Assembly: GCA_045629285.1 (NCBI GenBank)
Contig: JAZQQY010000047.1
Location: forward strand, 1-64,000
Length of the DNA: 64,000 bases
Direction: 5' to 3'
Origin: UBA1723 sp045629285
GTDB lineage: Bacteria > Bacteroidota > Bacteroidia > Bacteroidales > Paludibacteraceae
Under the pieces are notes generated by a model. That model did no database searches and was not told the origin of the DNA. It worked only from the letters and a program-made list of their open reading frames with translations. Within the stretch, counting starts at the first letter, position 1. Every line of letters begins with the position of its first letter. Below, piece after piece: positions 24,668 to 34,093 of the stretch. A program made the position numbers and the translations under genes.

Positions 24668-25174
24668 TTAGTTTGTCTTGAATTTGAATTGTACCTTTGC
24701 CAACTCCTCGTTAGCCTTGACAATCTTGTTCTTCAAACCAGCCTTATGAGCCTTGACTTTCTCTGCCACAGCCTTGTCGCTCAATGCGATCATCTGCGCT
24801 GCAAGGATTCCTGCATTCATAGCACCGTTGATTCCTACGGTAGCAACCGGAATTCCTGGAGGCATCTGAACGATTGAAAGAAGAGCATCCATACCCTCAA
24901 GTGTAGACGCAATCGGAACACCGATGACAGGAACAGTTGTCTGTGCTGCGATTACACCTGGCAGTGCGGCTGCCATGCCAGCTGCTGCGATGATCACCTT
25001 GATGCCGCGTGACTCTGCGTTAGTAGCGAAAGCCTCCACCTCCGACGGTGTGCGGTGAGCAGAAAGTGCGTTGATCTCGAACGGGATCTCAAACTCGTCA
25101 AGAATCTTTGCCGCTTTCTCCATGATTGGCAGGTCTGACGTGCTGCCCATTATGATACTTACCTGTGGATTCAT
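24668..25174 (-). CDS. purE: N5-carboxyaminoimidazole ribonucleotide mutase (PurE class I)
   Basis: 168 residues. SIIMGSTSDLPIMEKAAKIL, the SAHRTP motif with the catalytic His, and 'GMAAALPGVIAAQTTVPVIG' are diagnostic. It moves the carboxyl group from N5 to C4 in purine biosynthesis. No PurK partner is adjacent, so purK must be elsewhere. A minus-strand promoter with a good -7 box lies about 80 bases upstream. Cytoplasmic. Confidence 0.97.
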   Translation of the reverse strand: MNPQVSIIMGSTSDLPIMEKAAKILDEFEIPFEINALSAHRTPSEVEAFATNAESRGIKVIIAAAGMAAALPGVIAAQTTVPVIGVPIASTLEGMDALLSIVQMPPGIPVATVGINGAMNAGILAAQMIALSDKAVAEKVKAHKAGLKNKIVKANEELAKVQFKFKTN

Positions 25175-25255
25175 TATCTAAACTCTATTAAACTCAATTG
25201 ATTTGTGTCAAACACTCTATTGCGTGTGGCTTAAATCCATTCCACGCTTATTCTG

Positions 25256-25263
25256 CAAAGATA
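25256..25263 (-). promoter_or_regulatory. -7 promoter element of purE
   Basis: Reads TATCTTTG on the minus strand; a TTTAG about 19 bases upstream (near 25280-25284) may be the -33 element. About 80 bases before the start codon. No purine riboswitch-like sequence was noticed in the leader. Confidence 0.55.
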
Positions 25264-25403
25264 TATCTTTTTGTTTTAACTAAAAATTATTGAGATTGAA
25301 TTTCCTGAATGGATTTTATAAATGCCTATAAAATATAAAATTGTTTGTGAAGATAGCATTTTTGATTTACTTTTGTTTTTTGTTAAACAAAAGAAATAAA
25401 GTA

Positions 25404-26681
25404 ATGAAAATTATAGAAAAACTGAATGGGTTTTGTTCATCGAAGAATTTTGAAAAGAATTTGACGACTAAAATTGTCGACAATAGTGTTTTGTTGTCAT
25501 TTATCGTTCTCACGGTTTTGGCTATAGTAATACGTTATAGCGTTAGGGATTATAGATCCCCAGATTTTGACGCATTCCTTGTGAATTGGTTTAAGTATTT
25601 TAAGACACACGGTGGATATGCTGCTTTGGGGACTACGATAGGAGACTACAATGTCCCATACCAGATTCTTATTGCAACAATGGCTTATATTAATGTAAAA
25701 GCTCTCTATCAGTTTAAGATTCTTTCTTGCCTTTTTGATTTTCTACTTGCAGTTTCTTCTGGTTCCTTTGTATACTATATCTGTTGTAAGAGAAAAGGTA
25801 TTGTATGTTCTGTGAAGAATGCATTTGCTAATGTTTCGTTTGTTTTACCTTATTGTGTTGTATTGTTTTTGCCTACTGTAGTATTGAATTCAGCGTTATG
25901 GGCACAGTGTGATGCGATATATACAACATTTGTTATTCTTTCTTTATTTTTCGTATATAGAAAAAACTATTTCTTTTCTTTTGTTTTTTTAGGATGTGCC
26001 TTTGCATTTAAGCTTCAAGCTGTATTTATATTGCCTTTTTTCTTTTATTTGTATTTCAGAGAAAGAAAATTTAGCATACTATTCCTATTATTCATACCTG
26101 TAGTTGGTATTGTTTTGTCAATCCCTTCGTTATGTATGGGCTTGCCTCTTTATAAAATCTTTGATATATATGTAAATCAGACTAGTTCCTATCAAGCGAT
26201 GTATCTGAATTATCCTAGTTTTTGGGCGTTGTTAGGAGATAATTATCAATATTTAAAATTGCTTTCAGTTATCGTTACATTTATTATTCTTTTAGGAGGA
26301 TTATTGTTCGTTATTGTGAAAAAAGTAGAATTAGAATCTAACAATAATTTTCTTAAGATTTCAACTTGGACGGTTTGGACTTGTGTTATGTTTTTGCCTT
26401 CTATGCATGAAAGATATGCATATTTGCCTGAAATTATGTCAGTAATATTATTTTTTGTGATATTCTGGTCAAAAGAAAGAAATGGACTAAGTGTAGTATT
26501 TATTGTAGCTTGTGTGCTGCAATTGTCGACATGTATGACTTATGGAAGATTCCTTCTTGACAATACGATTGTTGGATTTGATTTGATACTTCTAATCCAT
26601 GTGTCTGCATACCTTATATTTACATATTCTTTATATGTTGGTAAAATGATAGATAACACGAATTTGTCAGAAGAAGATTAA
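25404..26681 (+). CDS. Polytopic GT-C-type glycosyltransferase
   Basis: 425 residues from the ATG at 25404; the upstream frame to 25341 lacks a ribosome site and its own hydrophobic head is dispensable. About ten membrane segments. After the first comes 'VRDYRSPDFDAFLVNWF', the acidic luminal loop of GT-C lipid-sugar transferases (here S-P-D-F-D), and later the family-like 'SALWAQCDAIYTTFVIL', 'FAFKLQAVFILPFF' and 'MHERYAYLPE'. Sugars are transferred from lipid-linked donors on the outer side of the inner membrane. The gene is visibly richer in A+T than its neighbours, suggesting transfer. Alone on its transcript. Substrates unknown. Confidence 0.8.
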   Translation: MKIIEKLNGFCSSKNFEKNLTTKIVDNSVLLSFIVLTVLAIVIRYSVRDYRSPDFDAFLVNWFKYFKTHGGYAALGTTIGDYNVPYQILIATMAYINVKALYQFKILSCLFDFLLAVSSGSFVYYICCKRKGIVCSVKNAFANVSFVLPYCVVLFLPTVVLNSALWAQCDAIYTTFVILSLFFVYRKNYFFSFVFLGCAFAFKLQAVFILPFFFYLYFRERKFSILFLLFIPVVGIVLSIPSLCMGLPLYKIFDIYVNQTSSYQAMYLNYPSFWALLGDNYQYLKLLSVIVTFIILLGGLLFVIVKKVELESNNNFLKISTWTVWTCVMFLPSMHERYAYLPEIMSVILFFVIFWSKERNGLSVVFIVACVLQLSTCMTYGRFLLDNTIVGFDLILLIHVSAYLIFTYSLYVGKMIDNTNLSEED

Positions 26682-26715
26682 AAAGTTTAGAAAAATCTAA
26701 GTATAAAACTTGACG

Positions 26716-26750
26716 AAAAAGTCGAATGAATTAGTTTCATTCGACTTTTT
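26716..26750 (+). terminator. Terminator of the GT-C gene
   Basis: Arms 26716-26730 and 26736-26750, 15 bp perfect, loop of 5, T run. The 350-base stretch from 26755 to 27106 is AT-rich and contains only the glnS promoter and a doubtful 14-codon ORF (27014-27058). Confidence 0.9.
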
Positions 26751-27061
26751 TATATGACAATCATACTTGAATGACATCTCATTTAAGGATATGTAACCCT
26801 TTACTTCCTGTCTGTTTGGTGAAGATTTTAAGATATTATTTGCTTATGGATTACTTAGGATAGGCAACAAAGTGAGTGCCGAATTTTTTGATACGGTAAC
26901 CATTATTATTCATTCTTATTATTCGTTCATCTTTTTGAATCAAGACAAATTTAGTATAAATTCTTAATTGGTGAAAAATGTTTGAGATTGAATTCATATA
27001 TAGAAAAGAAAATATGAAAGAAAAGAACCAAAAACTTATCGAATTTTTGAGAAAATAACAC

Positions 27062-27069
27062 TATTTTTG
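27062..27069 (+). promoter_or_regulatory. -7 promoter element of the glnS operon
   Basis: TATTTTTG fits TAnnTTTG and lies 37 bases before the glnS ATG. A TTTG at 27046-27049 is only 12 bases upstream, so the -33 box is not settled. Confidence 0.55.
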
Positions 27070-27106
27070 TACCAAATACGCTAAAATTTAAAGTAAATTA
27101 AATATC

Positions 27107-28873
27107 ATGGCAGAAAACCAAGAGATAGAAAAGAACGAAGCCAAAGAGGTGCTTAATTTCATTGAGCAGAAGGTGGTGGATGATTTGGCAAATGGCAAGA
27201 ACGGAGGAAAGGTACAGACTCGTTTCCCGCCAGAACCAAACGGCTATCTCCATATTGGTCATGCAAAGGCTATTTGCATGGATTTCGGTATCGCTAAGAA
27301 ATACAATGGCGTCTGCAATCTTCGTTTCGACGACACTAACCCAGTGAAGGAGGATAACGAGTATGTGGAGGCTATCAAGGAAGATATCAAGTGGTTGGGA
27401 TTCGAGTGGGGCAATATCTATTATGCTTCCGACTATTTCCAGCAGCTTTGGGACCTTGCTGTTTCGTTGATCAAGCAGGGTAAGGCTTATGTCGACGAGC
27501 AGACTCCGGAGGAGATCGCTGCTCAGAAGGGTACTCCTACAGTGCCTGGTACAGACAGCCCATACAGAAACCGTCCGATTGAGGAAAACCTACGTCTTTT
27601 TCAGGAGATGACAGACGGTAAGATCGAAGATGGTAAGATGGTGCTTCGTGCTAAGATCGACATGGCTAGCTCGAACATGCACTTCCGTGATCCTATCATC
27701 TATCGTATCATCACTACTCATCCGCACCACCGTACAGGTTGGGATTGGAAGGTATATCCAATGTACGATTTCGCACACGGTCAGAGCGACTACTTTGAGG
27801 GCGTGACACACTCATTGTGTACTCTTGAATTTGTGCCTCACCGTCCGCTATACGATTTGTTTGTTGATTGGGTAAAAGAGGGTAAGGATCTTGACGATAA
27901 CCGCCCACGCCAGTATGAGTTCAACAAATTGAACCTTAACTATACATTGATGTCGAAGCGTAATCTTTTGACATTGGTGAAGGAGCATGTAGTGGAGGAT
28001 TGGGACGACCCTCGTATGCCGACTATCTGTGGTTTCAGACGTCGCGGTTACTCTCCAGAGAGTATTCATAGCTTCATCAATAAGATCGGTTACACTACTT
28101 ACGATGCCCTTAACGAGTTCTCTCTGCTTGAAAGTGCAGTCCGTGACGACTTGAACAAGCGTGCTACTCGTGTGGCAGCGGTGCTTGATCCGATTAAGTT
28201 GGTCATTACTAACTATCCGGAGGGTAAGGTTGAAGAGCTAGATGCAATCAACAATCCTGAAGACGAGAACTCGGCAACACACAAGGTTGAGTTCAGCCGA
28301 GAATTGTGGATCGAGCGTGACGACTTCATGGAGGATGCGCCTGCTAAGTTCTTCCGTCTTGGTCCGGGTAAGGAGGTAAGATTGAAGAATGCTTACATTA
28401 TCAAGTGTAGCGAGAATCCGGGTGAGTGCTGCGTGAAGGATGCTAACGGCAACATCGTTGAGGTTCATGCGGAGTTTATCCCGGAGACAAAGACTGGTGA
28501 GGCTAACTGCAACATGAAGATCAAGGGTAAGACTATCCATTGGGTTAGCTGCGCGCACGCTGTCAAGGCTGAGGTTCGTCTATACGACCGACTATGGAAG
28601 GTGGAGAATCCTCGCGACGAGTTGGCTCGTATCAAGGAGGAGAAGCAGTGTGAGGCTATTGATGCAATGCGTGAAATCTTGAATCCTGATTCATTGAAAG
28701 TTCTTACTAACTGCTATGTCGAGAAGTACTTGGAGACAAGCAAGCCTCTTGACTATTTGCAGTTCCAGCGTATCGGATACTTTACTGTTGACAAGACATC
28801 TACTCCAGGTCACTTGGTATTCAACCGTACTGTCGGCCTAAAGGATAGCTGGGCTAAAGAAATGAAGAAATAA
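27107..28873 (+). CDS. glnS: Glutamine--tRNA ligase
   Basis: 588 residues. Class I signature PPEPNGYLHIGHAKA (HIGH at 49-52) and the KMSKS-like LMSKRNLL near residue 283. 'FRFDDTNP'-like segment appears as LRFDDTNPVKEDNEYVEAIK. The C-terminal anticodon-binding beta barrels are present (VRLYDRLWKVENPRDELAR). It charges tRNA-Gln directly. It heads a close-packed plus-strand run to 36125 (gaps of 17, 27, 15, 3 and similar), so it is likely the first gene of a long operon. Strong codon bias. Confidence 0.97.
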   Translation: MAENQEIEKNEAKEVLNFIEQKVVDDLANGKNGGKVQTRFPPEPNGYLHIGHAKAICMDFGIAKKYNGVCNLRFDDTNPVKEDNEYVEAIKEDIKWLGFEWGNIYYASDYFQQLWDLAVSLIKQGKAYVDEQTPEEIAAQKGTPTVPGTDSPYRNRPIEENLRLFQEMTDGKIEDGKMVLRAKIDMASSNMHFRDPIIYRIITTHPHHRTGWDWKVYPMYDFAHGQSDYFEGVTHSLCTLEFVPHRPLYDLFVDWVKEGKDLDDNRPRQYEFNKLNLNYTLMSKRNLLTLVKEHVVEDWDDPRMPTICGFRRRGYSPESIHSFINKIGYTTYDALNEFSLLESAVRDDLNKRATRVAAVLDPIKLVITNYPEGKVEELDAINNPEDENSATHKVEFSRELWIERDDFMEDAPAKFFRLGPGKEVRLKNAYIIKCSENPGECCVKDANGNIVEVHAEFIPETKTGEANCNMKIKGKTIHWVSCAHAVKAEVRLYDRLWKVENPRDELARIKEEKQCEAIDAMREILNPDSLKVLTNCYVEKYLETSKPLDYLQFQRIGYFTVDKTSTPGHLVFNRTVGLKDSWAKEMKK

Positions 28874-28890
28874 TATAAATAATTAAAAAT

Positions 28891-29469
28891 ATGAAGAAAA
28901 GTATTTTTGGAGTTTTGGGAATGACTGTAGCTCTACTAAGCAGTTGTTCTTCTTCAACAACAGTTGAGACTGACAACGGAATGAATGCAACTGCATTCGT
29001 TAACGGATTCGGAAACGTGACTAGCATATTCTCTTTTTACGACCTTACTCAGGAGGAAATCGCTTGTCAAATTTACGGTTTTTGCGGTTCAGAGGGATTC
29101 GGCCGTTGGTCAAATGGAGATACTGTACTTATCGACTTGCAGACAGAGGCAAAGTCTGAGTTCACAGCAAAGCTTCGTGTTGATCGTGTGATCACTCCAG
29201 ATGAGGAAGCTTTCGTATTTGATGTAATCGCAAACGATGAGTATCTAACTCAGATTTCTCTTCACGGTGGTGGAAACGTTTACGTTAACGTGCCAAAGGA
29301 GCATGTTAATGAAGACGGTTCTGTACGTCTAACTTTGGCGTTCCACAACGCTGCTTTGCCAGGCAAGTATAATCCTGAAAACAAAGATGGAAGAAAGCTA
29401 GGTCTCTGTCTAAAGAATATCACTCTATACGGTTATAGTGTAGAAGATGATGCAGAGGATGCAGAATAA
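28891..29469 (+). CDS. Lipoprotein with GRWS-type beta domain
   Basis: 192 residues. Lipobox LLSSC gives Cys19. The mature part is a beta sandwich containing 'GFCGSEGFGRWSNGDTVLID', which recalls the 'GxxxxEGxGRWSdg' domain found at the end of some bacterial phosphoglycerol transferases and sugar-modifying proteins (DUF7024-like); this is a resemblance, not a firm assignment. The C-terminus is acidic (VEDDAEDAE). It follows glnS by 17 bases. Probably anchored in the outer membrane. Function unknown. Confidence 0.7.
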   Translation: MKKSIFGVLGMTVALLSSCSSSTTVETDNGMNATAFVNGFGNVTSIFSFYDLTQEEIACQIYGFCGSEGFGRWSNGDTVLIDLQTEAKSEFTAKLRVDRVITPDEEAFVFDVIANDEYLTQISLHGGGNVYVNVPKEHVNEDGSVRLTLAFHNAALPGKYNPENKDGRKLGLCLKNITLYGYSVEDDAEDAE

Positions 29470-29496
29470 TTAGTTTAACAAACTAAGGTCGAGCGG

Positions 29497-31644
29497 ATGA
29501 ATTCAATATTCAGTAATATAGGTATGAGTCTACCGGTAACCAACCCGGTACTCATATTCTCGCTCGTACTCTTCGTAATTCTCATTACTCCGTTTGTTTC
29601 GGAGAAGCTAAAACTGCCGAGTATCATCGTCATGATCTTGGCAGGAATTATCTTGGGTGAGCATGGAATTGGAGTGTTGACTCGAGATTCCAGTTTTGAA
29701 CTTTATGGCACCGTCGGCATGGTGTACATCATGTTTCTGGCTGGTATTGAGATGGATATATCCGACTTTAAGAAAAACCGTACGGCGGGAGTCTTCTTTG
29801 GCGGAATAACGTTCATTTTGCCGATGTTGCTCGGTACGTTGAGCAGCTACTTCCTGCTTCAATACATTCCTCACCATGAGATTAATGTTGGTGAGGCTGT
29901 CACTGAGGTATCTGAGATGACATCGCAGTACTATTTGTTGGTGGCGTCGCTTCTTCTTGCCAGTATGTACGCGTCGCACACGCTGATATCTTATCCGATT
30001 GTCAGCAAATACGGAATAAATAAGAACCGTAGTATAAGCATCACCATAGGAGGAACAATGATCGCCACAACTTTGTCATTGTTGGTGTTGGCGGTGATTG
30101 TAGGTATGGCTAAGGGCCAGATCAACAGCTTCTTTTGGGTGCGTATGGGAATAGCGATATGCATCTTCCTTTTTATCATCGGATTCATATTCCCACGTCT
30201 TGCAAACTTGTTTTTCAAGCGAGTGAACGATAGCGTAGGTCAGTACATCTTTGTGCTGGCACTCGTTTTCTTAGGAGGCTACATTGCCCAGCTTGCCGGA
30301 TTGGAGGCAATCATCGGAGCGTTCTTGGTGGGTGTCGCAATCAGTTCACTAATTCCTAGAATCTCACCTTTGATGAACAGATTGGAGTTTGTGGGTAACG
30401 CGATCTTCATCCCGTTCTTCCTTATCGGTGTCGGAATGCTTATTGATTTGAGAGCTGTTGTCTCAGGTCCGAACACTCTTATTGTAGCTGTTGTGATGTG
30501 TGTTGTTTCAAATCTTTCGAAGTATTTGGCAGCGGTAATCACACAACATACATTTAAATTAAAAAAAGTAGAAGGTAATCTGATCTTCGGATTAAGTACT
30601 GCCCAGGCTGCCGCTACATTGGCTGCAGTAAAGATTGGCTATGATACTATTATCAAATTTGCCGACGATGGTTCGCTAATCCGTATCTTCAGTCATGATA
30701 TCCTTAACGGTACGGTGGTGATGATCTTTGTCACTTGCCTTATTTCGTCCACTGTGACCGAACGTTGTGCCAAGAAGATTTCTACACAGTCGGAAGCTAT
30801 CGACGAGAAGATTGCCAAAGCGCAACAGGCAGACAGGATTTTGGTGCCGCTATATCATCCCGATAATTTGGCAAGACTTATGGAACTTGCCGTTATTTTG
30901 AAGGCTAAGAAGTCGAAGGAACCTCTTTATGCTCTTCATGTCGCCAATGATTCTCCAAATAATGGAATGGATCATGGCCGTAAACTGCTGGAAAGAGCCG
31001 CACGCATTGCGTCGGCTACAGATAATTCAGTGAAGATGATTTCCAGATACGATGCCAATATCGCTATGGGTATCATCCATACGATTAAAGAGAACAACAT
31101 CACTGATATCGTACTTGGCCTTCACTATAAGAATACATTTACCGATTCGTTCTTCGGTGAGAAAACTGAGACATTGCTTCAGATGACCAACCAGATGGTG
31201 ATGGTAGTGAAGGCAGTACAACCGTTGAGCACAATCCGCAGAGTGGTTGTTGCTGTGCCTCCAAAAGCACAGTTTGAGATCGGTTTCGTGAAGTGGTACG
31301 ATAGAGTGAAGAATATATGTAAACAGATCGGTGCTTCAGCTAAGTTTTTTGCTCCTAAAGACACTCTTGAGCAGATCAAGGTGCTTGCAAACAGGAACAA
31401 ATTTGGAGTCGCTACCCAATATGAAACGCTTGACGATTGGGATGAATTCCTGATTCTTACTCGTGAGTTGGGTACAGACGACCTTTTGGTGATCGTGTCG
31501 TCGAGAAAGAATAATGAGTCTTATTTGCCTGCGTTCGAGAAACTACCGCAGCAACTAAGTCGATATTTTGCAGACAATAGTTTTATCATACTTTATCCGG
31601 AGCAGTTCTCGTCGCCTGCTGATAGTGATAAAGAAATATCTTAA
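29497..31644 (+). CDS. CPA2-type Na+/H+ (or K+/H+) antiporter with USP-like C-terminus
   Basis: 715 residues. Residues 15-420 hold 12 or so membrane segments of the KefB/NapA class: FVSEKLKLPSIIVMILAGII, then 'GLEAIIGAFLVGVAISSLI' and 'FVGNAIFIPFFLIGVGMLID'. The acidic pair expected in the transport core is not obvious by eye. The last 250 residues are cytoplasmic and contain two universal-stress-protein-like halves (DRILVPLYHPDNLARLMELA; RRVVVAVPPKAQFEIGFVKW). Such proteins exchange protons for Na+ or K+ and are regulated through the USP part. Inner membrane. Within the glnS operon. Confidence 0.88.
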   Translation: MNSIFSNIGMSLPVTNPVLIFSLVLFVILITPFVSEKLKLPSIIVMILAGIILGEHGIGVLTRDSSFELYGTVGMVYIMFLAGIEMDISDFKKNRTAGVFFGGITFILPMLLGTLSSYFLLQYIPHHEINVGEAVTEVSEMTSQYYLLVASLLLASMYASHTLISYPIVSKYGINKNRSISITIGGTMIATTLSLLVLAVIVGMAKGQINSFFWVRMGIAICIFLFIIGFIFPRLANLFFKRVNDSVGQYIFVLALVFLGGYIAQLAGLEAIIGAFLVGVAISSLIPRISPLMNRLEFVGNAIFIPFFLIGVGMLIDLRAVVSGPNTLIVAVVMCVVSNLSKYLAAVITQHTFKLKKVEGNLIFGLSTAQAAATLAAVKIGYDTIIKFADDGSLIRIFSHDILNGTVVMIFVTCLISSTVTERCAKKISTQSEAIDEKIAKAQQADRILVPLYHPDNLARLMELAVILKAKKSKEPLYALHVANDSPNNGMDHGRKLLERAARIASATDNSVKMISRYDANIAMGIIHTIKENNITDIVLGLHYKNTFTDSFFGEKTETLLQMTNQMVMVVKAVQPLSTIRRVVVAVPPKAQFEIGFVKWYDRVKNICKQIGASAKFFAPKDTLEQIKVLANRNKFGVATQYETLDDWDEFLILTRELGTDDLLVIVSSRKNNESYLPAFEKLPQQLSRYFADNSFIILYPEQFSSPADSDKEIS

Positions 31645-31659
31645 TTCTAAGAAGAGATT

Positions 31660-33048
31660 ATGGCAGAAATGTATCAGACTCCCTTTTTCTACAAATTTTT
31701 GAGAGTCTACAGTAATACAATATACAGCAGATGGTTTTCATCGACTGAAGTGAATAACGAGAAAGTTATTCCTGAGAATGCTTCGGTGATTTTTGCGCCC
31801 AACCATCAAAATGCGTTTATTGATGCGATGGCATTGTTGTGGTCGTCGCCTGCACCTATTGTTTTCTTGGCTAAGGCAGCCATCTTCAAGAATCCTATTA
31901 TCGCAAAGGCGTTGAATTTCTTTAAGATTATGCCAGCCTACCGTATGCGCGACGGTTATAGCAATTTGAAGAAGAACGAAGAGAGCTTTGAGCAGGCAGT
32001 GAAAGTGCTTGCCCACAATGAATATTTCTGTTTGATGCCGGAAGGTGGACAGGACGAAAAACGTCGACTTCGTCCGTTAGTGAAAGGAATGTTCCGTATC
32101 GCTTTCGCCGCGCAGAAGCAAAAACCAGAAGGCGAGACTGTACTTATCGTACCGACAGGATTAGATTATGGACATTACGACCATACAGGACATCACTTGG
32201 TAATTAATTTCGGTAAACCTATCCGTATAGCTGATTATTATCAGGATTTTCTTGAAAATGAAGCTGTTACTCAGAATAGAGTGAGAGATGAGCTTTACAA
32301 ACGTATGAAGCCGTTGATGCACCACATCACTTCTGAGAAGTATTACGATACATTCTACGCTGCATCATACGCTTACGCCGGCGAAATGCTGGTGTCAAAG
32401 GATTGGGATGACAACGAAACTAACCGTCTTGAGGCGCGTCAGAGAATCTCTACTAAACTTGATGAGGCTGAAGCAAACAATCATCCATTGCTTCCGGAAC
32501 TTGAAAAAGCAGTGAAAAACTGGCTTGGCGACAGTGATATGGTAGAACTTTACGCTAATGCGTATGAGGAGCCGCACAAGGTTGATACCCGTCTTATCAC
32601 TTCTGTGTTCTATTTGATAGGATCGTTGCCTCTACTTCTATATGCTGCATTGTTCAACGGAATTCCTTACCTGTTGTTCAAGGGTGTAGCAAAGAAGTTG
32701 GCTGGCGGAACAGGATTCGAAGCAAGTTTGCTTCTTGGATTCGTCTACTTGATCCTACCGTTCATCTATTTGCTATATGTGATATTGTACGCGATTTTTG
32801 TGCCTCAATATTTTGCAGATACATTGTGGTTTACCGTTTTCACTATCTGCTGGTTGATTTCGCTTCCAATCTCTTTCAACTTCCTTTCAAGATACAGATG
32901 GAGATTGCAGTATGTGATTTCAAGGTTTAAGACAATAGGTGGTAAGGGTAAGGCTGCACAGAAGGTTGTCGATATTCTTAAACAAATCTTAAACTCATCT
33001 GATTCTTCGCTTTCCGTGTCGACTGATGGAACAAACAAGCCTATTTAA
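31660..33048 (+). CDS. Glycerol-3-phosphate / lysophospholipid acyltransferase-like protein
   Basis: 462 residues. Acyltransferase motif I reads NHQNAFIDA (His49, Asp55), an H-x5-D spacing also found in fungal-type GPAT-like proteins, in place of the usual HX4D. Motif III is 'MPEGGQDEKRRLRPL', giving the phosphate-binding region. Three C-terminal hydrophobic segments (about 310-415) anchor it in the inner membrane. The likely reaction is acylation of glycerol 3-phosphate or a lysolipid. Fifteen bases after the antiporter, 3 before ruvB. Exact acceptor unknown. Confidence 0.85.
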   Translation: MAEMYQTPFFYKFLRVYSNTIYSRWFSSTEVNNEKVIPENASVIFAPNHQNAFIDAMALLWSSPAPIVFLAKAAIFKNPIIAKALNFFKIMPAYRMRDGYSNLKKNEESFEQAVKVLAHNEYFCLMPEGGQDEKRRLRPLVKGMFRIAFAAQKQKPEGETVLIVPTGLDYGHYDHTGHHLVINFGKPIRIADYYQDFLENEAVTQNRVRDELYKRMKPLMHHITSEKYYDTFYAASYAYAGEMLVSKDWDDNETNRLEARQRISTKLDEAEANNHPLLPELEKAVKNWLGDSDMVELYANAYEEPHKVDTRLITSVFYLIGSLPLLLYAALFNGIPYLLFKGVAKKLAGGTGFEASLLLGFVYLILPFIYLLYVILYAIFVPQYFADTLWFTVFTICWLISLPISFNFLSRYRWRLQYVISRFKTIGGKGKAAQKVVDILKQILNSSDSSLSVSTDGTNKPI

Positions 33049-33051
33049 GAG

Positions 33052-34080
33052 ATGGAAGATATCGAAGAACTTGACATACATAATGCTGCAGAGGAACGAG
33101 AGGTAGACTACGAGATAGCTCTTCGTCCGTTGTCGTTTGACGACTTTACAGGACAGCAGAAGATTCTTGAGAACCTTAAAGTGTTCGTGGCTGCGGCAAA
33201 GATGCGTGGAGAGCCGCTTGATCATACCTTGCTGTATGGGCCTCCTGGACTTGGTAAGACCACTCTTGCCAATATCCTGGCGAATGAGATGGGTGTAGGG
33301 TTCAAATTGATCTCTGCTCCTGTGCTTGACAAGCCGTTGGATTTGGCAGGACTTTTGACTGGTTTGGAGCCGAATCAGGTCCTTTTCATCGATGAAATTC
33401 ATCGTTTGAAGCCAGTGATCGAGGAGTTCTTGTATTCAGCTATGGAGGATTTCCGTATCGATCTTATGATTGACAAAGGTCCGAATGCAAGAGCGTTGCA
33501 GATTCCGTTGAATCCGTTCACGCTTGTCGGAGCGACAACTCGAAGTGGATTGCTTACAAGCCCGTTGAGAGCACGTTTCGGAATCAATTGCCACTTGGAA
33601 TACTACGATAAGGATGTATTGACTAAGATAATCTGTCGTTCCGCGTCGAAACTATATACTCCTTGCGACTTTGAGGCTGCAGGAGAGATTGCAAGTCGTA
33701 GCCGTGGAACTCCGCGTATTGCGAATGCCATCCTTCGTCGTGTGCGCGACTTTGCTCAGGTGAAAGGCAACGGTACAATCGACATCAAGATTGCAAACGG
33801 AGCTTTGAAAGCACTTAATATCGACCAGTATGGTTTGGACGAAACTGATACAAAGATTCTTGCCATACTTATCGACAAATTCAAGGGTGGGCCAGTGGGA
33901 CTTACTACAATTGCCACTGCTATCGGTGAGGATGCTGGTACAATTGAGGAGGTTTATGAACCATTCCTGATCAAGGAAGGATTCCTGAAACGTACTCCAC
34001 GAGGACGTGAGGCGACCGAGTTGGCATACAAGCATCTGGGAAGAAAAAGAGATGGCGCCCAATTAACATTATTTGATTAA
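33052..34080 (+). CDS. ruvB: Holliday junction branch migration DNA helicase RuvB
   Basis: 342 residues. Walker A GPPGLGKTTLA at about 63-73; Walker B LFIDEIHRL; sensor 'GATTRSGLLTSPLRARFG' with the Arg finger. C-terminal winged helix (RTPRGREATELAYKHLG). RuvB hexamers drive branch migration with RuvA. ruvA and ruvC are not in this window. Three-base gap from the acyltransferase. Confidence 0.97.
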   Translation: MEDIEELDIHNAAEEREVDYEIALRPLSFDDFTGQQKILENLKVFVAAAKMRGEPLDHTLLYGPPGLGKTTLANILANEMGVGFKLISAPVLDKPLDLAGLLTGLEPNQVLFIDEIHRLKPVIEEFLYSAMEDFRIDLMIDKGPNARALQIPLNPFTLVGATTRSGLLTSPLRARFGINCHLEYYDKDVLTKIICRSASKLYTPCDFEAAGEIASRSRGTPRIANAILRRVRDFAQVKGNGTIDIKIANGALKALNIDQYGLDETDTKILAILIDKFKGGPVGLTTIATAIGEDAGTIEEVYEPFLIKEGFLKRTPRGREATELAYKHLGRKRDGAQLTLFD

Positions 34081-34093
34081 AACTTATTTTACG

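Noticed and set aside
24600..24668. Riboswitch in the pta-purE gap
   Set aside because: The 65 bases are too short for a known purine or preQ1-type aptamer and show no strong pairing.
27014..27058. 14-codon ORF (MKEKNQKLIEFLRK) upstream of glnS
   Set aside because: Possible leader peptide, but the best -7 element lies after it, and AT-rich DNA gives such ORFs by chance.
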